The translations under genes and the position numbers were made by a program. Below are positions 41,956-52,499 of a stretch of 64,000 bases of DNA, piece by piece (position 1 is the stretch's first letter; each line of letters opens with the position of its first letter). A model generated the notes under the pieces. That model was not told the origin of the DNA. It searched no databases and saw only the letters and a list, made by a program, of their open reading frames with translations. Origin of the DNA: Sepioteuthis lessoniana (taxonomy: Eukaryota > Mollusca > Cephalopoda > Myopsida > Loliginidae); assembly GCA_963585895.1 (NCBI GenBank), contig OY757913.1, forward strand, positions 103,824,145 to 103,888,144. The letters run 5' to 3'.

Positions 41956-42345
41956 TGTAACACTATGTACGAGGTCCGCCAAGCAGACGATTCCTTTGTC
42001 TGTTTCGGCGCGAAACCAGACAAAGGGTTTTGGACTCGAGATCTCGGCGTGACCGGAAGTGGGTAAGGGAACGCGAGAAGGGAGTTGGAAAAAGGGACTG
42101 GAAGAAGGCAGTTGGTGACGGACGACGGACAGGGCAGTCGACACCGGACAGCAGAGAGACTAGTTGGCATGAGAGAGGGCCCAGAGCAGTGAGGAAGTCC
42201 GGTCAGGATAGGTTGGCATTCCTAGTAGCTTTGTAGAAGTTTCGCTAGAAATCCACGCTAGCGTTAGTCTACATATGCACACAGGAAATGCAGAGTGTTG
42301 CATAACTCTTTGTCTTGCACTTTAAGCAAACCTCAGGCATATTGT
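41956..42345 (+). mobile_element. Probable solo LTR, family LTR3
   Basis: Starts TGTAACACTATG, contains GATTCCTTTGTCTGTTTCGG (a near palindrome with CGAAACCAGACAAAGG), ACCGGAAG, a CTAGTAGCTTTGTAG block and GCTAGCG, and ends near GGCATATTGTTCG. The copy at 50,533 shares these in inverse orientation. Confidence 0.5.
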
Positions 42346-43131
42346 TCGTTTGTTCGTTTGTTCTCTTTCCTCCCGCTTCCATGATTGTATTTCTTCAAGC
42401 CATAAAAAATGTGCGATACCCCTATCGGAACCACTAGTTGATCACTGGCTAAGAAGTGAAATGGTTCGAAGAAGTTGATGTAACGTGGGGGCCGAGGAGT
42501 AACGTCACATTTAGAGCAATTTAATTATATAGCATTCGGAGACACTTGCGAGGTCTTACCTCTCTGCAGAGAAGCATATTCATTTTCACATCTCACCTAC
42601 CGGACGATATTTGTTAACTTATGTCTCTTCCACTTGCTGGCCTTTTCGTTGTTGTTGTTGTTGTTGTTGATAACTTATCAATTAGCATCCAGCGACAACT
42701 CGTTCATAATGTTACACTATCGTCGGAGCGACGAGGACGCATAATATCTGCAACGATCACCGAATAAATTTGCTCGCCAATACAAGTGCATTACGCTGGA
42801 TAATCTATTTTTTGTCATGCTATTTGATTAAAGTTGGATACTGAGATTCGATATTGCTTTCAATTGTAAACACGCATATCTATATCATATCCACCGTTTG
42901 CAAACGATCATGTAACGTATTTTTGCTAATTCATTAAAAAGATAACGTTCACAAAACTGGCAAGTAGCCTCAAGAAAATATCTTAGCTTTTACTTATAAA
43001 TTACTGTGTCCTCCTGACCTTGAAAACGCAACTTAGTATTGTCAAGGTAAACATATTCCAACACCATCCAAAATTGTCCTTGAGGTTTGTTTTAACAGTC
43101 TTAGAGTAAGCTAATCTCATGGGGAAGTCTG
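42346..43131. other. Unassigned
   Basis: (GTT)n at ~42,649-42,668. A lone A-body scrap GAGGTCTTACCTCTCTGCAGAG lies at ~42,550-42,572. No gene recognised. Confidence 0.4.
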
Positions 43132-43353
43132 CTATGGAACTTGAAGGGAAACTTTATTGCGTCTGATGCTTGTAATTAGTATTCTCTTTCCCAGGTGTGA
43201 ACCACTGAAATTGGTAACGTAAATCCCGAAGCGAAGGAGAAAGAAGTGGTTTTTGGTAATAACAGCTGTCTGGGATAGGTGCCACGTTGACGTTATTGTC
43301 TCGGGGGTTCTGGGGCGCAAAGAATTCATTTCGTAAACTGGTATGTCTGCCAT
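43132..43353 (-). other. Unrecognised 73-codon ORF
   Basis: Starts with ATG in good context (GGAATGG) and reads MADIPVYEMNSLRPRTPETI ... . Composition is protein-like and not low complexity, and it lies in a repeat-poor stretch. No domain recognised, and no clear splice sites or neighbours support it. Confidence 0.2.
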
Positions 43354-43629
43354 TCCGTGTAGTAAAAATATAACAGCGAGTATGATTGTAAGGGGTGGAG
43401 TCGTGTTTTCTTTCTTTTTTTTTTTTCCTTTTTCATTTTTCTATATTTTTCTTTCTTTCTATTGTCTGTTGTTGGGGCTTGGAATACGTTGACTTTATCC
43501 CCGATATGGGGTTAAAAAGATCCTGAAATCGGCATTTCCCGGATATGGCACTAAAATTCACTGGATTTTGAATGTCAATTTCTGGATATTTTAGAAGTGA
43601 AGAGAATTCTTTCATTGCTATTTCTTTTA

Positions 43630-43876
43630 CCCAGATGTGTGCGAAGCGTAGCGGTTATAGACATAAGAAATGGAATCAGAGACTCGAGTTTGATTCCTGG
43701 TCACGGCTGTTCTAATTTCACTTTCACCTAATGTCCTTGGGAAGGGTATGGCTTCTTTAGCTTTGGTAAAGCAAAAGAAATAAAAGGAAAATTCTGAATT
43801 AAAACTAGTTTGCTCCGCTGAAACGTTGACCATGTGTCAGACTGCGTCCGTGCTAAAGGGGTTGGGCAAATAAACG
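43630..43876 (+). mobile_element. C-type SINE, old
   Basis: Head GCGAAGCGTAGCGGTTATAG, B box GAGTTTGATTCCTGG, core CCTTGGGAAGGGTATGGC, end GTGCTAAAGGGGTTGGGCAAATA. Confidence 0.75.
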
Positions 43877-44405
43877 CTATTAAATCTGTTTGAAATGTAT
43901 TGGAATTAAATTGAAATACGGGAAACCATATAACTGTGTGCAAATAAATAATTGCACAAGGGAAGACATTCTTTTGGTTCATCATATTTTAGATCTCTTG
44001 CTGTGTACCTTTAATCCATTGGATAGGTGAATAAACTTCATTTCATTCAAGTTGATCAATTTTTATTTAGATTATTCTGCGAACATCTATTAACTGTAAT
44101 AGATGTTCGCTGAACGCTTCATTCCCATTTGTAGGTGATAACATGGCTTCTTCACGAAGAAAGTGCTTGAATCATCGAGATTATTTTTGTTAAATTTGTG
44201 GAGAGTACACTTGGAGCAATAGAGAATGTCCATACCTGATTTTAAAAAAATATATATATATAGTTAAGATTTGTAAAATAAAACTAGGGGATTAGATAAG
44301 ATATGGGCTTCACATATTGTCAGAAAACCTTGTGTTGAACATTTTCAGCAGTTGTCTTAATATCACGAAATGTCTGAAGTTTGCCATAACGATGTGTGGA
44401 GAATA
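43877..44405. other. A-prime VNTR scrap and unassigned DNA
   Basis: One or two 48 bp-type units (AACCATATAACTGTGTGCAAATAAATAATTGC) at 43,885-43,970. GCGAACATCTATT...AATAGATGTTCGC forms a 13 bp-arm palindrome at ~44,080-44,111. Nothing else recognised. Confidence 0.45.
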
Positions 44406-44893
44406 TGTTGCATATTGACCCCGGCCAAGCTGCCAAAAGAAGAAATGCACCTGTGTAAATAACAGGTGCATCCGGTCGAAGATATCAGGGGATCAGGGGA
44501 TAACCTAGACTGTCGACGGGTTAAATTGAGTTCAAATGTGACGCTCGCAAGAAGGTGGATGTCAAATTATTATATAACCTCGGTGACTGGAAGTTCAGAT
44601 CAGTTGGTGAGAAGATGCTGGAATGAGAACCATGTCCCAGCAGAGGCTGGGCCCCAAGGCCCCCAGTTGAGCAGCCCAGAAGAACGGGAAATAAAGGCTG
44701 TGATAGCCAGAAGAGTTGGTGTGGGGTCAATATGTTATAGTCTTTGTTCAGTCTCCAACTCCCTCTCACACAAAACCCTTTCAATAAAGTGAGAAGTATA
44801 TTTTTCTAAAGAACTGTGTCCAGTCGTCTTTATTGTGTTGAATATGTTTCTGCACGTATATGTGTATAGTTGCATATGTATTATGTGACTCTA
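44406..44893 (+). mobile_element. Probable solo LTR, family LTR1
   Basis: Starts TGTTGCATATTGACC. Contains GGTGCATCCGGTCGAAG, TATA-like TTATATAACCTCGG (~44,568), CAGAGGCTGGGCCCCAAGG, CTCCAACTCCCTCTCACAC and CAATAAAGTGAGAAG (~44,781). Ends near TGACTCTACAACA. No internal retroelement genes. Confidence 0.65.
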
Positions 44894-45179
44894 CAACAAG
44901 TACAGCGGAACCACAGTAAAAATTGTTACTTTTTTCTAGTTAACATAAAGGGAATTAATTGACGTAATCGGAGTAAAAGGACGTATCCTGACGTTGCACG
45001 ATCAGTTCAAATATTTGCTTCATCATTCATTATTATTGAAGACCCCACCTCAAAAAAAAATTGATGAATCCTTTACTTCTACTGTAGACAGTACAGATTA
45101 GCAAAGCGGCAAGATTTTAAAGGAATCTCATCAGTTCACAATTTTTCAGTCAGCCTGAGCTCAAAGATCTCATAAGTGA

Positions 45180-45410
45180 GCGAAGTCTCTCGAAGAAATT
45201 GTTTATTGGCATCAAGACTGGAATAACAGACTTTATTGCAACCGGCAGCCAAATCCCTCGAAGAAGTCAGATGAATTGTTGGCGTTTAGACTTGAATAAT
45301 AGACATTATTGCAACCGGGAACCGAATCTCTCGAAGAAATCAGTAGATTTGTGGACGTTAAGACATGAAGAAAATACTTTATTGCAACCGGGAACCAAAA
45401 TTACACACTA
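45180..45410. repeat. 73 bp minisatellite, about three copies
   Basis: ATTGCAACCGG(G/C)A(A/G)CC starts at 45,235, 45,308 and 45,381, exactly 73 apart, with CTCGAAGAA(G/A)TCAG following. Confidence 0.9.
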
Positions 45411-45559
45411 TCGCAAAAGAGAAGTAGATTTTCCGCTCTTCGCTTCAGAGGAAGGGGTTTTGTTTTCGCAAAGATGTTAAAAACTTGCTGATGAAAATGG
45501 CCAGATCAAAATATGAACAAAGCTTGAGCGTAGATTGTTCTGATCGGGGCTTAAAGATT

Positions 45560-45840
45560 AGAGGGGAGTCAGCTTGGGCTGTGGAATACATGGACAATAT
45601 GTCTGCAATGAGTGTCCTGATTATGACTCTAAATAATCTGATGGTGAGACAATAGTAATGCTGGAGAGTAGGATAATGCAATGTACACATTCATTGCCAT
45701 TAACTCTTGGTTCACTTTGGCCCGGAGTGGAATCACCTGATAGGGTCTTATTTATGGGTCAAATAGAACTGTTTAACAATTAAAATGAGTGCAAACAAAT
45801 GTCTTAGCTCTGAACGCCAGGAGCGATGGGAAGTTTAGGA
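45560..45840 (+). mobile_element. A-type retroposon head that seeds the satellite
   Basis: AGTCAGCTTGGGCTGTGGAATAC, CAATGAGTGTCCTGATTATGAC and AATCTGATGGTGAGAC are the A head and body in sense. From 45,672 the same element continues as the first (most diverged) satellite unit. Confidence 0.8.
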
Positions 45841-48800
45841 TAATGTACCTATTCATTGCCATTGACTCTTGGTTCACTTTGGCCCGGAGTGGAATCACCT
45901 GATAGGGTCTTATTTATGGGTCAAATAGAACTGTTTAACAATTAAAATGAGTGCAAACAAATGTCTTAGCTCTGAACGCCAGGAGCGATGGGAAGTTTAG
46001 GATAATATACCTATTCATTGCCATTGACCCTTGGTTCACTTTGGCCCGGAGTGGAATCACCTGATAGGGTCTTATTTATGGGTCAAATAGAACTGTTTAA
46101 CAATTAAAATGAGTGCAAACAAATGTCTTAGCTCTGAACGCCAGGAACGATGGGAAGTTTAGGATAATGTACCTATTCATTGCCATTGACCCTTGGTTCA
46201 CTTTGGCCCGGAGTGGAATCACCTGATTGGGTCTTATTTATGGGTCAAATAGAACTGTTTAACAATTAAAATGAGTGCAAACAAATGTCTTAGCTCTGAA
46301 CGCCAGGAACGATGGGAAGTTTAGGATAATGTACCTATTCATTGCCATTGACCCTTGGTTCACTTTGGCCCGGAGTGGAATCACCTGATAGGGTCTTATT
46401 TATGGGTCAAATAGAACTGTTTAACAATTAAAATGAGTGCAAACAAATGTCTTAGCTCTGAACGCCAGGAGCGATGGGAAGTTTAGGATAATGTACCTAT
46501 TCATTGCCATTGACCCTTGGTTCACTTTGGCCCGGAGTGGAATCACCTGATAGGGTCTTATTTATGGGTCAAATAGAACTGTTTAACAATTAAAATGAGT
46601 GCAAACAAATGTCTTAGCTCTGAACGCCAGGAGCGATGGGAAGTTTAGGATAATGTACCTATTCATTGCCATTGACCCTTGGTTCACTTTGGCCCGGAGT
46701 GGAATCACCTGATAGGGTCTTATTTATGGGTCAAATAGAACTGTTTAACAATTAAAATGAGTGCAAACAAATGTCTTAGCTCTGAACGCCAGGAGCGATG
46801 GGAAGTTTAGGATAATATACCTATTCATTGCCATTGACCCTTGGTTCACTTTGGCCCGGAGTGGAATCACCTGATAGGGTCTTATTTATGGGTCAAATAG
46901 AACTGTTTAACAATTAAAATGAGTGCAAACAAATGTCTTAGCTCTGAACGCCAGGAACGATGGGAAGTTTAGGATAATGTACCTATTCATTGCCATTGAC
47001 CCTTGGTTCACTTTGGCCCGGAGTGGAATCACCTGATTGGGTCTTATTTATGGGTCAAATAGAACTGTTTAACAATTAAAATGAGTGCAAACAAATGTCT
47101 TAGCTCTGAACGCCAGGAACGATGGGAAGTTTAGGATAATGTACCTATTCATTGCCATTGACCCTTGGTTCACTTTGGCCCGGAGTGGAATCACCTGATA
47201 GGGTCTTATTTATGGGTCAAATAGAACTGTTTAACAATTAAAATGAGTGCAAACAAATGTCTTAGCTCTGAACGCCAGGAGCGATGGGAAGTTTAGGATA
47301 ATGTACCTATTCATTGCCATTGACCCTTGGTTCACTTTGGCCCGGAGTGGAATCACCTGATAGGGTCTTATTTATGGGTCAAATAGAACTGTTTAACAAT
47401 TAAAATGAGTGCAAACAAATGTCTTAGCTCTGAACGCCAGGAGCGATGGGAAGTTTAGGATAATGTACCTATTCATTGCCATTGACCCTTGGTTCACTTT
47501 GGCCCGGAGTGGAATCACCTGATAGGGTCTTATTTATGGGTCAAATAGAACTGTTTAACAATTAAAATGAGTGCAAACAAATGTCTTAGCTCTGAACGCC
47601 AGGAGCGATGGGAAGTTTAGGATAATGTACCTATTCATTGCCATTGACCCTTGGTTCACTTTGGCCCGGAGTGGAATCACCTGATAGGGTCTTATTTATG
47701 GGTCAAATAGAACTGTTTAACAATTAAAATGAGTGCAAACAAATGTCTTAGCTCTGAACGCCAGGAGCGATGGGAAGTTTAGGATAATGTACCTATTCAT
47801 TGCCATTGACCCTTGGTTCACTTTGGCCCGGAGTGGAATCACCTGATAGGGTCTTATTTATGGGTCAAATAGAACTGTTTAACAATTAAAATGAGTGCAA
47901 ACAAATGTCTTAGCTCTGAACGCCAGGAGCGATGGGAAGTTTAGGATAATGTACCTATTCATTGCCATTGACCCTTGGTTCACTTTGGCCCGGAGTGGAA
48001 TCACCTGATAGGGTCTTATTTATGGGTCAAATAGAACTGTTTAACAATTAAAATGAGTGCAAACAAATGTCTTAGCTCTGAACGCCAGGAGCGATGGGAA
48101 GTTTAGGATAATGTACCTATTCATTGCCATTGACCCTTGGTTCACTTTGGCCCGGAGTGGAATCACCTGATAGGGTCTTATTTATGGGTCAAATAGAACT
48201 GTTTAACAATTAAAATGAGTGCAAACAAATGTCTTAGCTCTGAACGCCAGGAGCGATGGGAAGTTTAGGATAATGTACCTATTCATTGCCATTGACCCTT
48301 GGTTCACTTTGGCCCGGAGTGGAATCACCTGATAGGGTCTTATTTATGGGTCAAATAGAACTGTTTAACAATTAAAATGAGTGCAAACAAATGTCTTAGC
48401 TCTGAACGCCAGGAGCGATGGGAAGTTTAGGATAATGTACCTATTCATTGCCATTGACCCTTGGTTCACTTTGGCCCGGAGTGGAATCACCTGATAGGGT
48501 CTTATTTATGGGTCAAATAGAACTGTTTAACAATTAAAATGAGTGCAAACAAATGTCTTAGCTCTGAACGCCAGGAGCGATGGGAAGTTTAGGATAATGT
48601 ACCTATTCATTGCCATTGACCCTTGGTTCACTTTGGCCCGGAGTGGAATCACCTGATAGGGTCTTATTTATGGGTCAAATAGAACTGTTTAACAATTAAA
48701 ATGAGTGCAAACAAATGTCTTAGCTCTGAACGCCAGGAGCGATGGGAAGTTTAGGATAATGTACCTATTCATTGCCATTGACCCTTGGTTCACTTTGGCC

Positions 48801-49721
48801 CGGAGTGGAATCACCTGATAGGGTCTTATTTATGGGTCAAATAGAACTGTTTAACAATTAAAATGAGTGCAAACAAATGTCTTAGCTCTGAACGCCAGGA
48901 GCGATGGGAAGTTTAGGATAATGTACCTATTCATTGCCATTGACCCTTGGTTCACTTTGGCCCGGAGTGGAATCACCTGACAGTGTCTTATCTATGGGTC
49001 AAATAAAACTGTTTGACAATTAAAATGAGTGCAAACAAATGTCTTACCTCTGAACGCCAGGAGCGATGGGAAGTTTAGGATAATGTACCTATTCATTGCC
49101 ATTGACCCTTGGTTCACTTTGGCCCGGAGTGGAATCACCTGACAGTGTCTTATCTATGGGTCAAATAAAACTGTTTGACAATTAAAATGAGTGCAAACAA
49201 ATGACTTAGATCTGAACGCCAGGAGCGATGGGAAGTTTAGGATAATGTACCTATTCATTGCCATTGACCCTTGGTTCACTTTGGCCCGGAGTGGAATCAC
49301 CTGATAGGGTCTTATTTATGGGTCAAATAGAACTGTTTAACAATTAAAATGAGTGCAAACAAATGTCTTAGCTCTGAACGCCAGGAGCGATGGGAAGTTT
49401 AGGATAATGTACCTATTCATTGCCATTGACCCTTGGTTCACTTTGGCCCGGAGTGGAATCACCTGACAGTGTCTTATCTATGGGTCAAATAAAACTGTTT
49501 GACAATTAAAATGAGTGCAAACAAATGACTTAGATCTGAACGCCAGGAGCGATGGGAAGTTTAGGATAATGTACCTATTCATTGCCATTGACCCTTGGTT
49601 CACTTTGGCCCGGAGTGGAATCACCTGACAGTGTCTTATCTATGGGTCAAATAAAATTGATTGACAATTAAAATGAGTGCAAACAAATGACTTAGCTCTG
49701 AACACCTGGAGTGATGGGAAG
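45672..49721 (+). repeat. 162 bp satellite array, 25 units
   Basis: TTCATTGCCAT recurs every 162 bp from 45,690 to 49,578, which is 24 intervals. Each unit holds A-type body (TTTGGCCCGGAGTGGAATCACC, GATAGGGTCTTATTTATGGG), one A VNTR unit (AGAACTGTTTAACAATTAAAATG) and a ~35 bp join (CTCTGAACGCCAGGAGCGATGG). Central units are essentially identical. The first and the last five are diverged. Variants: type 2 (GACAGTGTCTTATC) in units 21, 22, 24 and 25. Confidence 0.97.
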
Positions 49722-50287
49722 AACTTGCATCAAAACTGTTCTACTCCTCAATTATATCCTCTCAATTTCAAATAAGTTAATGCTTTAAATATTATTAAAT
49801 GTTATATTTTGTTTTATTAATTTTTTTGCTTTGCCCAATATTAATTAACTTTGTTTTTTTTGTAATATTCTCAAAGATTCTCAAATAGTCATTATTTAAT
49901 CTTAATTAGCATCTTATTTACTGACAAAGTCTACCTGAGTGAGATTTCCCACAGAACAGCCCATGTTATTAATGCTTTTAAAATCCTACATTCTGTGTTA
50001 TATATCACTTAGAAATATATGTATATGGTGTGGATAATTAACATACTGGTTTTAACCAAATTGGGTTTAATAAATAATTACTTGGTGTTATGGATTTCTA
50101 ATATTAATGTTTTATTTTCAAATGTATTAGAAGTAATCTTTTGTATAATTTCATTATAAATCCATTGAATTAAAATAGAAATAAGTGTAATCTTTTTAAA
50201 TGCATACTTAATTAGTTTCATTTATCTTTTTAATTTTGATTACATTGAAACTTAAATACTTGCACCCAGAAGGTAAATATTTTTGCA

Positions 50288-50318
<31 letters not shown>

Positions 50319-50329
50319 CATTCCATCTG
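49722..50329. other. AT-rich flank of the satellite
   Basis: No A-type tail or other repeat recognised directly after the array. TA run at 50,291-50,319. Confidence 0.5.
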
Positions 50330-51185
50330 TCACTTACGTTGTAAATAAAACTGCATGATCATTTCATTGTGTGTAAAGAAATGTTTGATATTTAATTGAA
50401 TTGATAGTGATCGCAATTTTTGGAACCATTTAACTTTGTAGACTTATGCTAGATTGGATAGTTCGGAATACAACTTTGATCCTTTAACTGTGTATCAACA
50501 AAATGTGTTCATATATCACATATTTAACATATATGACAATATATGCCTGACACGGTCTGTACCCACTATCTCATCTTTCCATATCAGCTCATGGCCATTC
50601 GATAGTCTAGTGGTTTCTTTCATCGGCCAGGTGCATTTCACATGTCTTACAAATATACAAGATATAACATATATAACCGACTGTGGAAGAAAGAAGAACA
50701 AACATCATGGACTTGCGTTAGCCCTTAGTGTAAGAAGGGAGAAGTTTTAGTACTTTTCTGGCATTCTGTGGCTATCGCGAGCGTGTACCCAACGAAATTC
50801 CCACACAGCTACCAGGAACGTTGACTCATCCTCTCGCGCTGGTTGACCTAGCTTCTGGGTCTTCAGGTCCCAACTCCACCTTCTGCAACCGCCTCTCTCG
50901 GATCGTCGCCTTTCCCTGAATGTCACTAACTCATATCTGTTGGCTATGGGGCCTTGCCTTTCCTCGTCTTCTTCCGGTCTTGTAGGAAATGTAACGCGCT
51001 AGCCTTTTCTGTGGGTTTCGCGCCAAAACAGACAAAGGAATCCTCTGACTGGCACTCACTAACTCACCCACACCCACAGAACCAATGCTCACCATCATGC
51101 CACACATATCTGTAAAAATCAGATTTAGCATTAAACAGCAATGGTTGATATAACATAAAATCAAATTAAAATGAGTTCTTCTATA
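50330..51185 (+). mobile_element. A-type retroposon 3' half, split by LTR3
   Basis: VNTR units at 50,340-50,520 (CATTTCATTGTGTGTAAAG) stop at 50,532. The tail resumes at 51,106 with AAATCAGATTTAGCATTAAAC and GGTTGATATAACATAAAATC. Confidence 0.75.
50533..51105 (-). mobile_element. Probable solo LTR, family LTR3
   Basis: In sense it begins TGTGTGGCATGATGG, contains GATTCCTTTGTCTGTTTTGG, CCGGAAGAAG and CCTGGTAGCTGTGTG, and ends CATATATTGTCA. CATAT lies at both borders and is compatible with a 5 bp TSD, though the AT-rich site makes it ambiguous. Confidence 0.6.
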
Positions 51186-51423
51186 CTTTGGCAATAAACT
51201 TGGATCAATCCTAATAGGTCACTCAAGTAAGGTGAGTGAAGAGCAAAAAATAATCACCAAGTCCTACAGAAGATATCATTCCATGATCCTCAGTAGTTAT
51301 TCTGTGTAAATCTGAAGATGGTGAATTTTATTTCGTGTCGGCAACGTGGATACTTCATCTTCCTCTGTGATTGTATAGCTAAGGATGAGTTCTGGGGAAG
51401 AAAACAATAACCTCCGAGATAAA

Positions 51424-52170
51424 AGATGGCGACTGCAGAAAAGAATGTAATTGAAGATGCATTGTTTGATAGAGAAAAGATTATTTTACCGCAATTTCAC
51501 AGCCAACCAGTTTAATGAAATAGTTTGTAATGGCTCTGGACGAAAAAAGAAGACTGCTTTAACTACATATATTAGAAATGCACATTGCTGATCACGAAGA
51601 AGCTAAAAGCAAGTATTTCTGTCACTCTGGGAATTAGGACACTCATGAAAGATTCCCATTTCAAATATTCATGGCCAGTTTAGGACCGGGTGCATTGTCT
51701 TCGTTCCCTTCGATTTTAAGGTATTTTCTGGGGAACTATAACGTTGATCCTATTTACCAACCCCTCCGCTCGGGCAGGATATGACACAAGGTCAATTTTT
51801 AAGCGAAGTTAAACAGGTTTGAATTCAGATTTTTCCTTCTCCTAGACTAGTTGCCTCAACAAGGCTGAAGAACCCAGTCTGTCCTACTATTTACCCATAG
51901 CTGGAGGGAGAATAATTGGATCCATACCTTTCCAAAGGTTATTAGTGCTATGTGATCATCCTCGTCCAGGATTTGAACTCTTGTCACCGTGTCCATTTCC
52001 TACGACGATAAACGTTACATCACAGGCACCTCCTGGAACTATAGACGAAAGATACTGGAGACATTAGAAAATTCTTATGATGGCAAATTACTTTTGGTCA
52101 ATTCAACGTGTTTGCCCTGAGGCTGCTCAATGCAAGAAGTCATTGAAACGCTGCTTTTGTTAGATATCTG
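51424..52170 (+). pseudogene. Decayed gene of a widespread uncharacterised repetitive protein family
   Basis: From ATG at 51,426 the frame reads ATAEKNVIEDALFDREKIIL P. After a frameshift LMK-FVMALDEK appears, then EEAKSKYF and RYFLGNYN. Beyond the nested C SINE comes MMANYFWSIQRVCPEAAQCK KSLKRCF. The order (PPLHIKLGLMK-FV.ALD, SEAK, FLGN, RY.G..N.NMMADYCW) is that of a protein family I recall as common and unnamed in animal genomes, usually linked to mobile DNA. The ~80 residues before the last block are missing. No introns, many stops. Confidence 0.5.
51741..52034 (-). mobile_element. C-type SINE with TSD
   Basis: GGAACTATA flanks it at 51,732-51,740 and 52,035-52,043. Full antisense copy, with GTTACATCACAGGCACC at the head side. 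Confidence 0.85.
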
Positions 52171-52499
52171 AGTAAATGACCAGTGGATCAATAACTTTCT
52201 ACGATTTTTTCACAGTAATTTGGTTTCATGATGTAATTTGATCACAAATAAATCAATTGTCTAGCATTAAACCGTTTTATTCATAAAAAATGCTATCTTA
52301 AGGATTTGATGACATCAATCCTTATGATAAGCCACTAGTATGCATACGAGATATATGTTATATTTTAGTAACCAGAGCTAATGGAATAAAACAGATAAAG
52401 CATTTAAAATCAACCAACAATGTACATAAAAATATCTTTTTCTAAACCATCAAATGCTATATAGCAAGAGTTATTATTTAACAGAATTATTAAAGCTGC

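Noticed and set aside
41724-42170. 148-codon minus ORF, the longest in the window
   Set aside because: It runs across a B SINE and part of LTR3. Several frames are open there and the peptide follows SINE consensus.
45672-49721. CRISPR-like or protein-coding tandem repeat
   Set aside because: Units are 162 bp of head-to-tail repeat without unique spacers, have stop codons in all frames, and derive from a retroposon.
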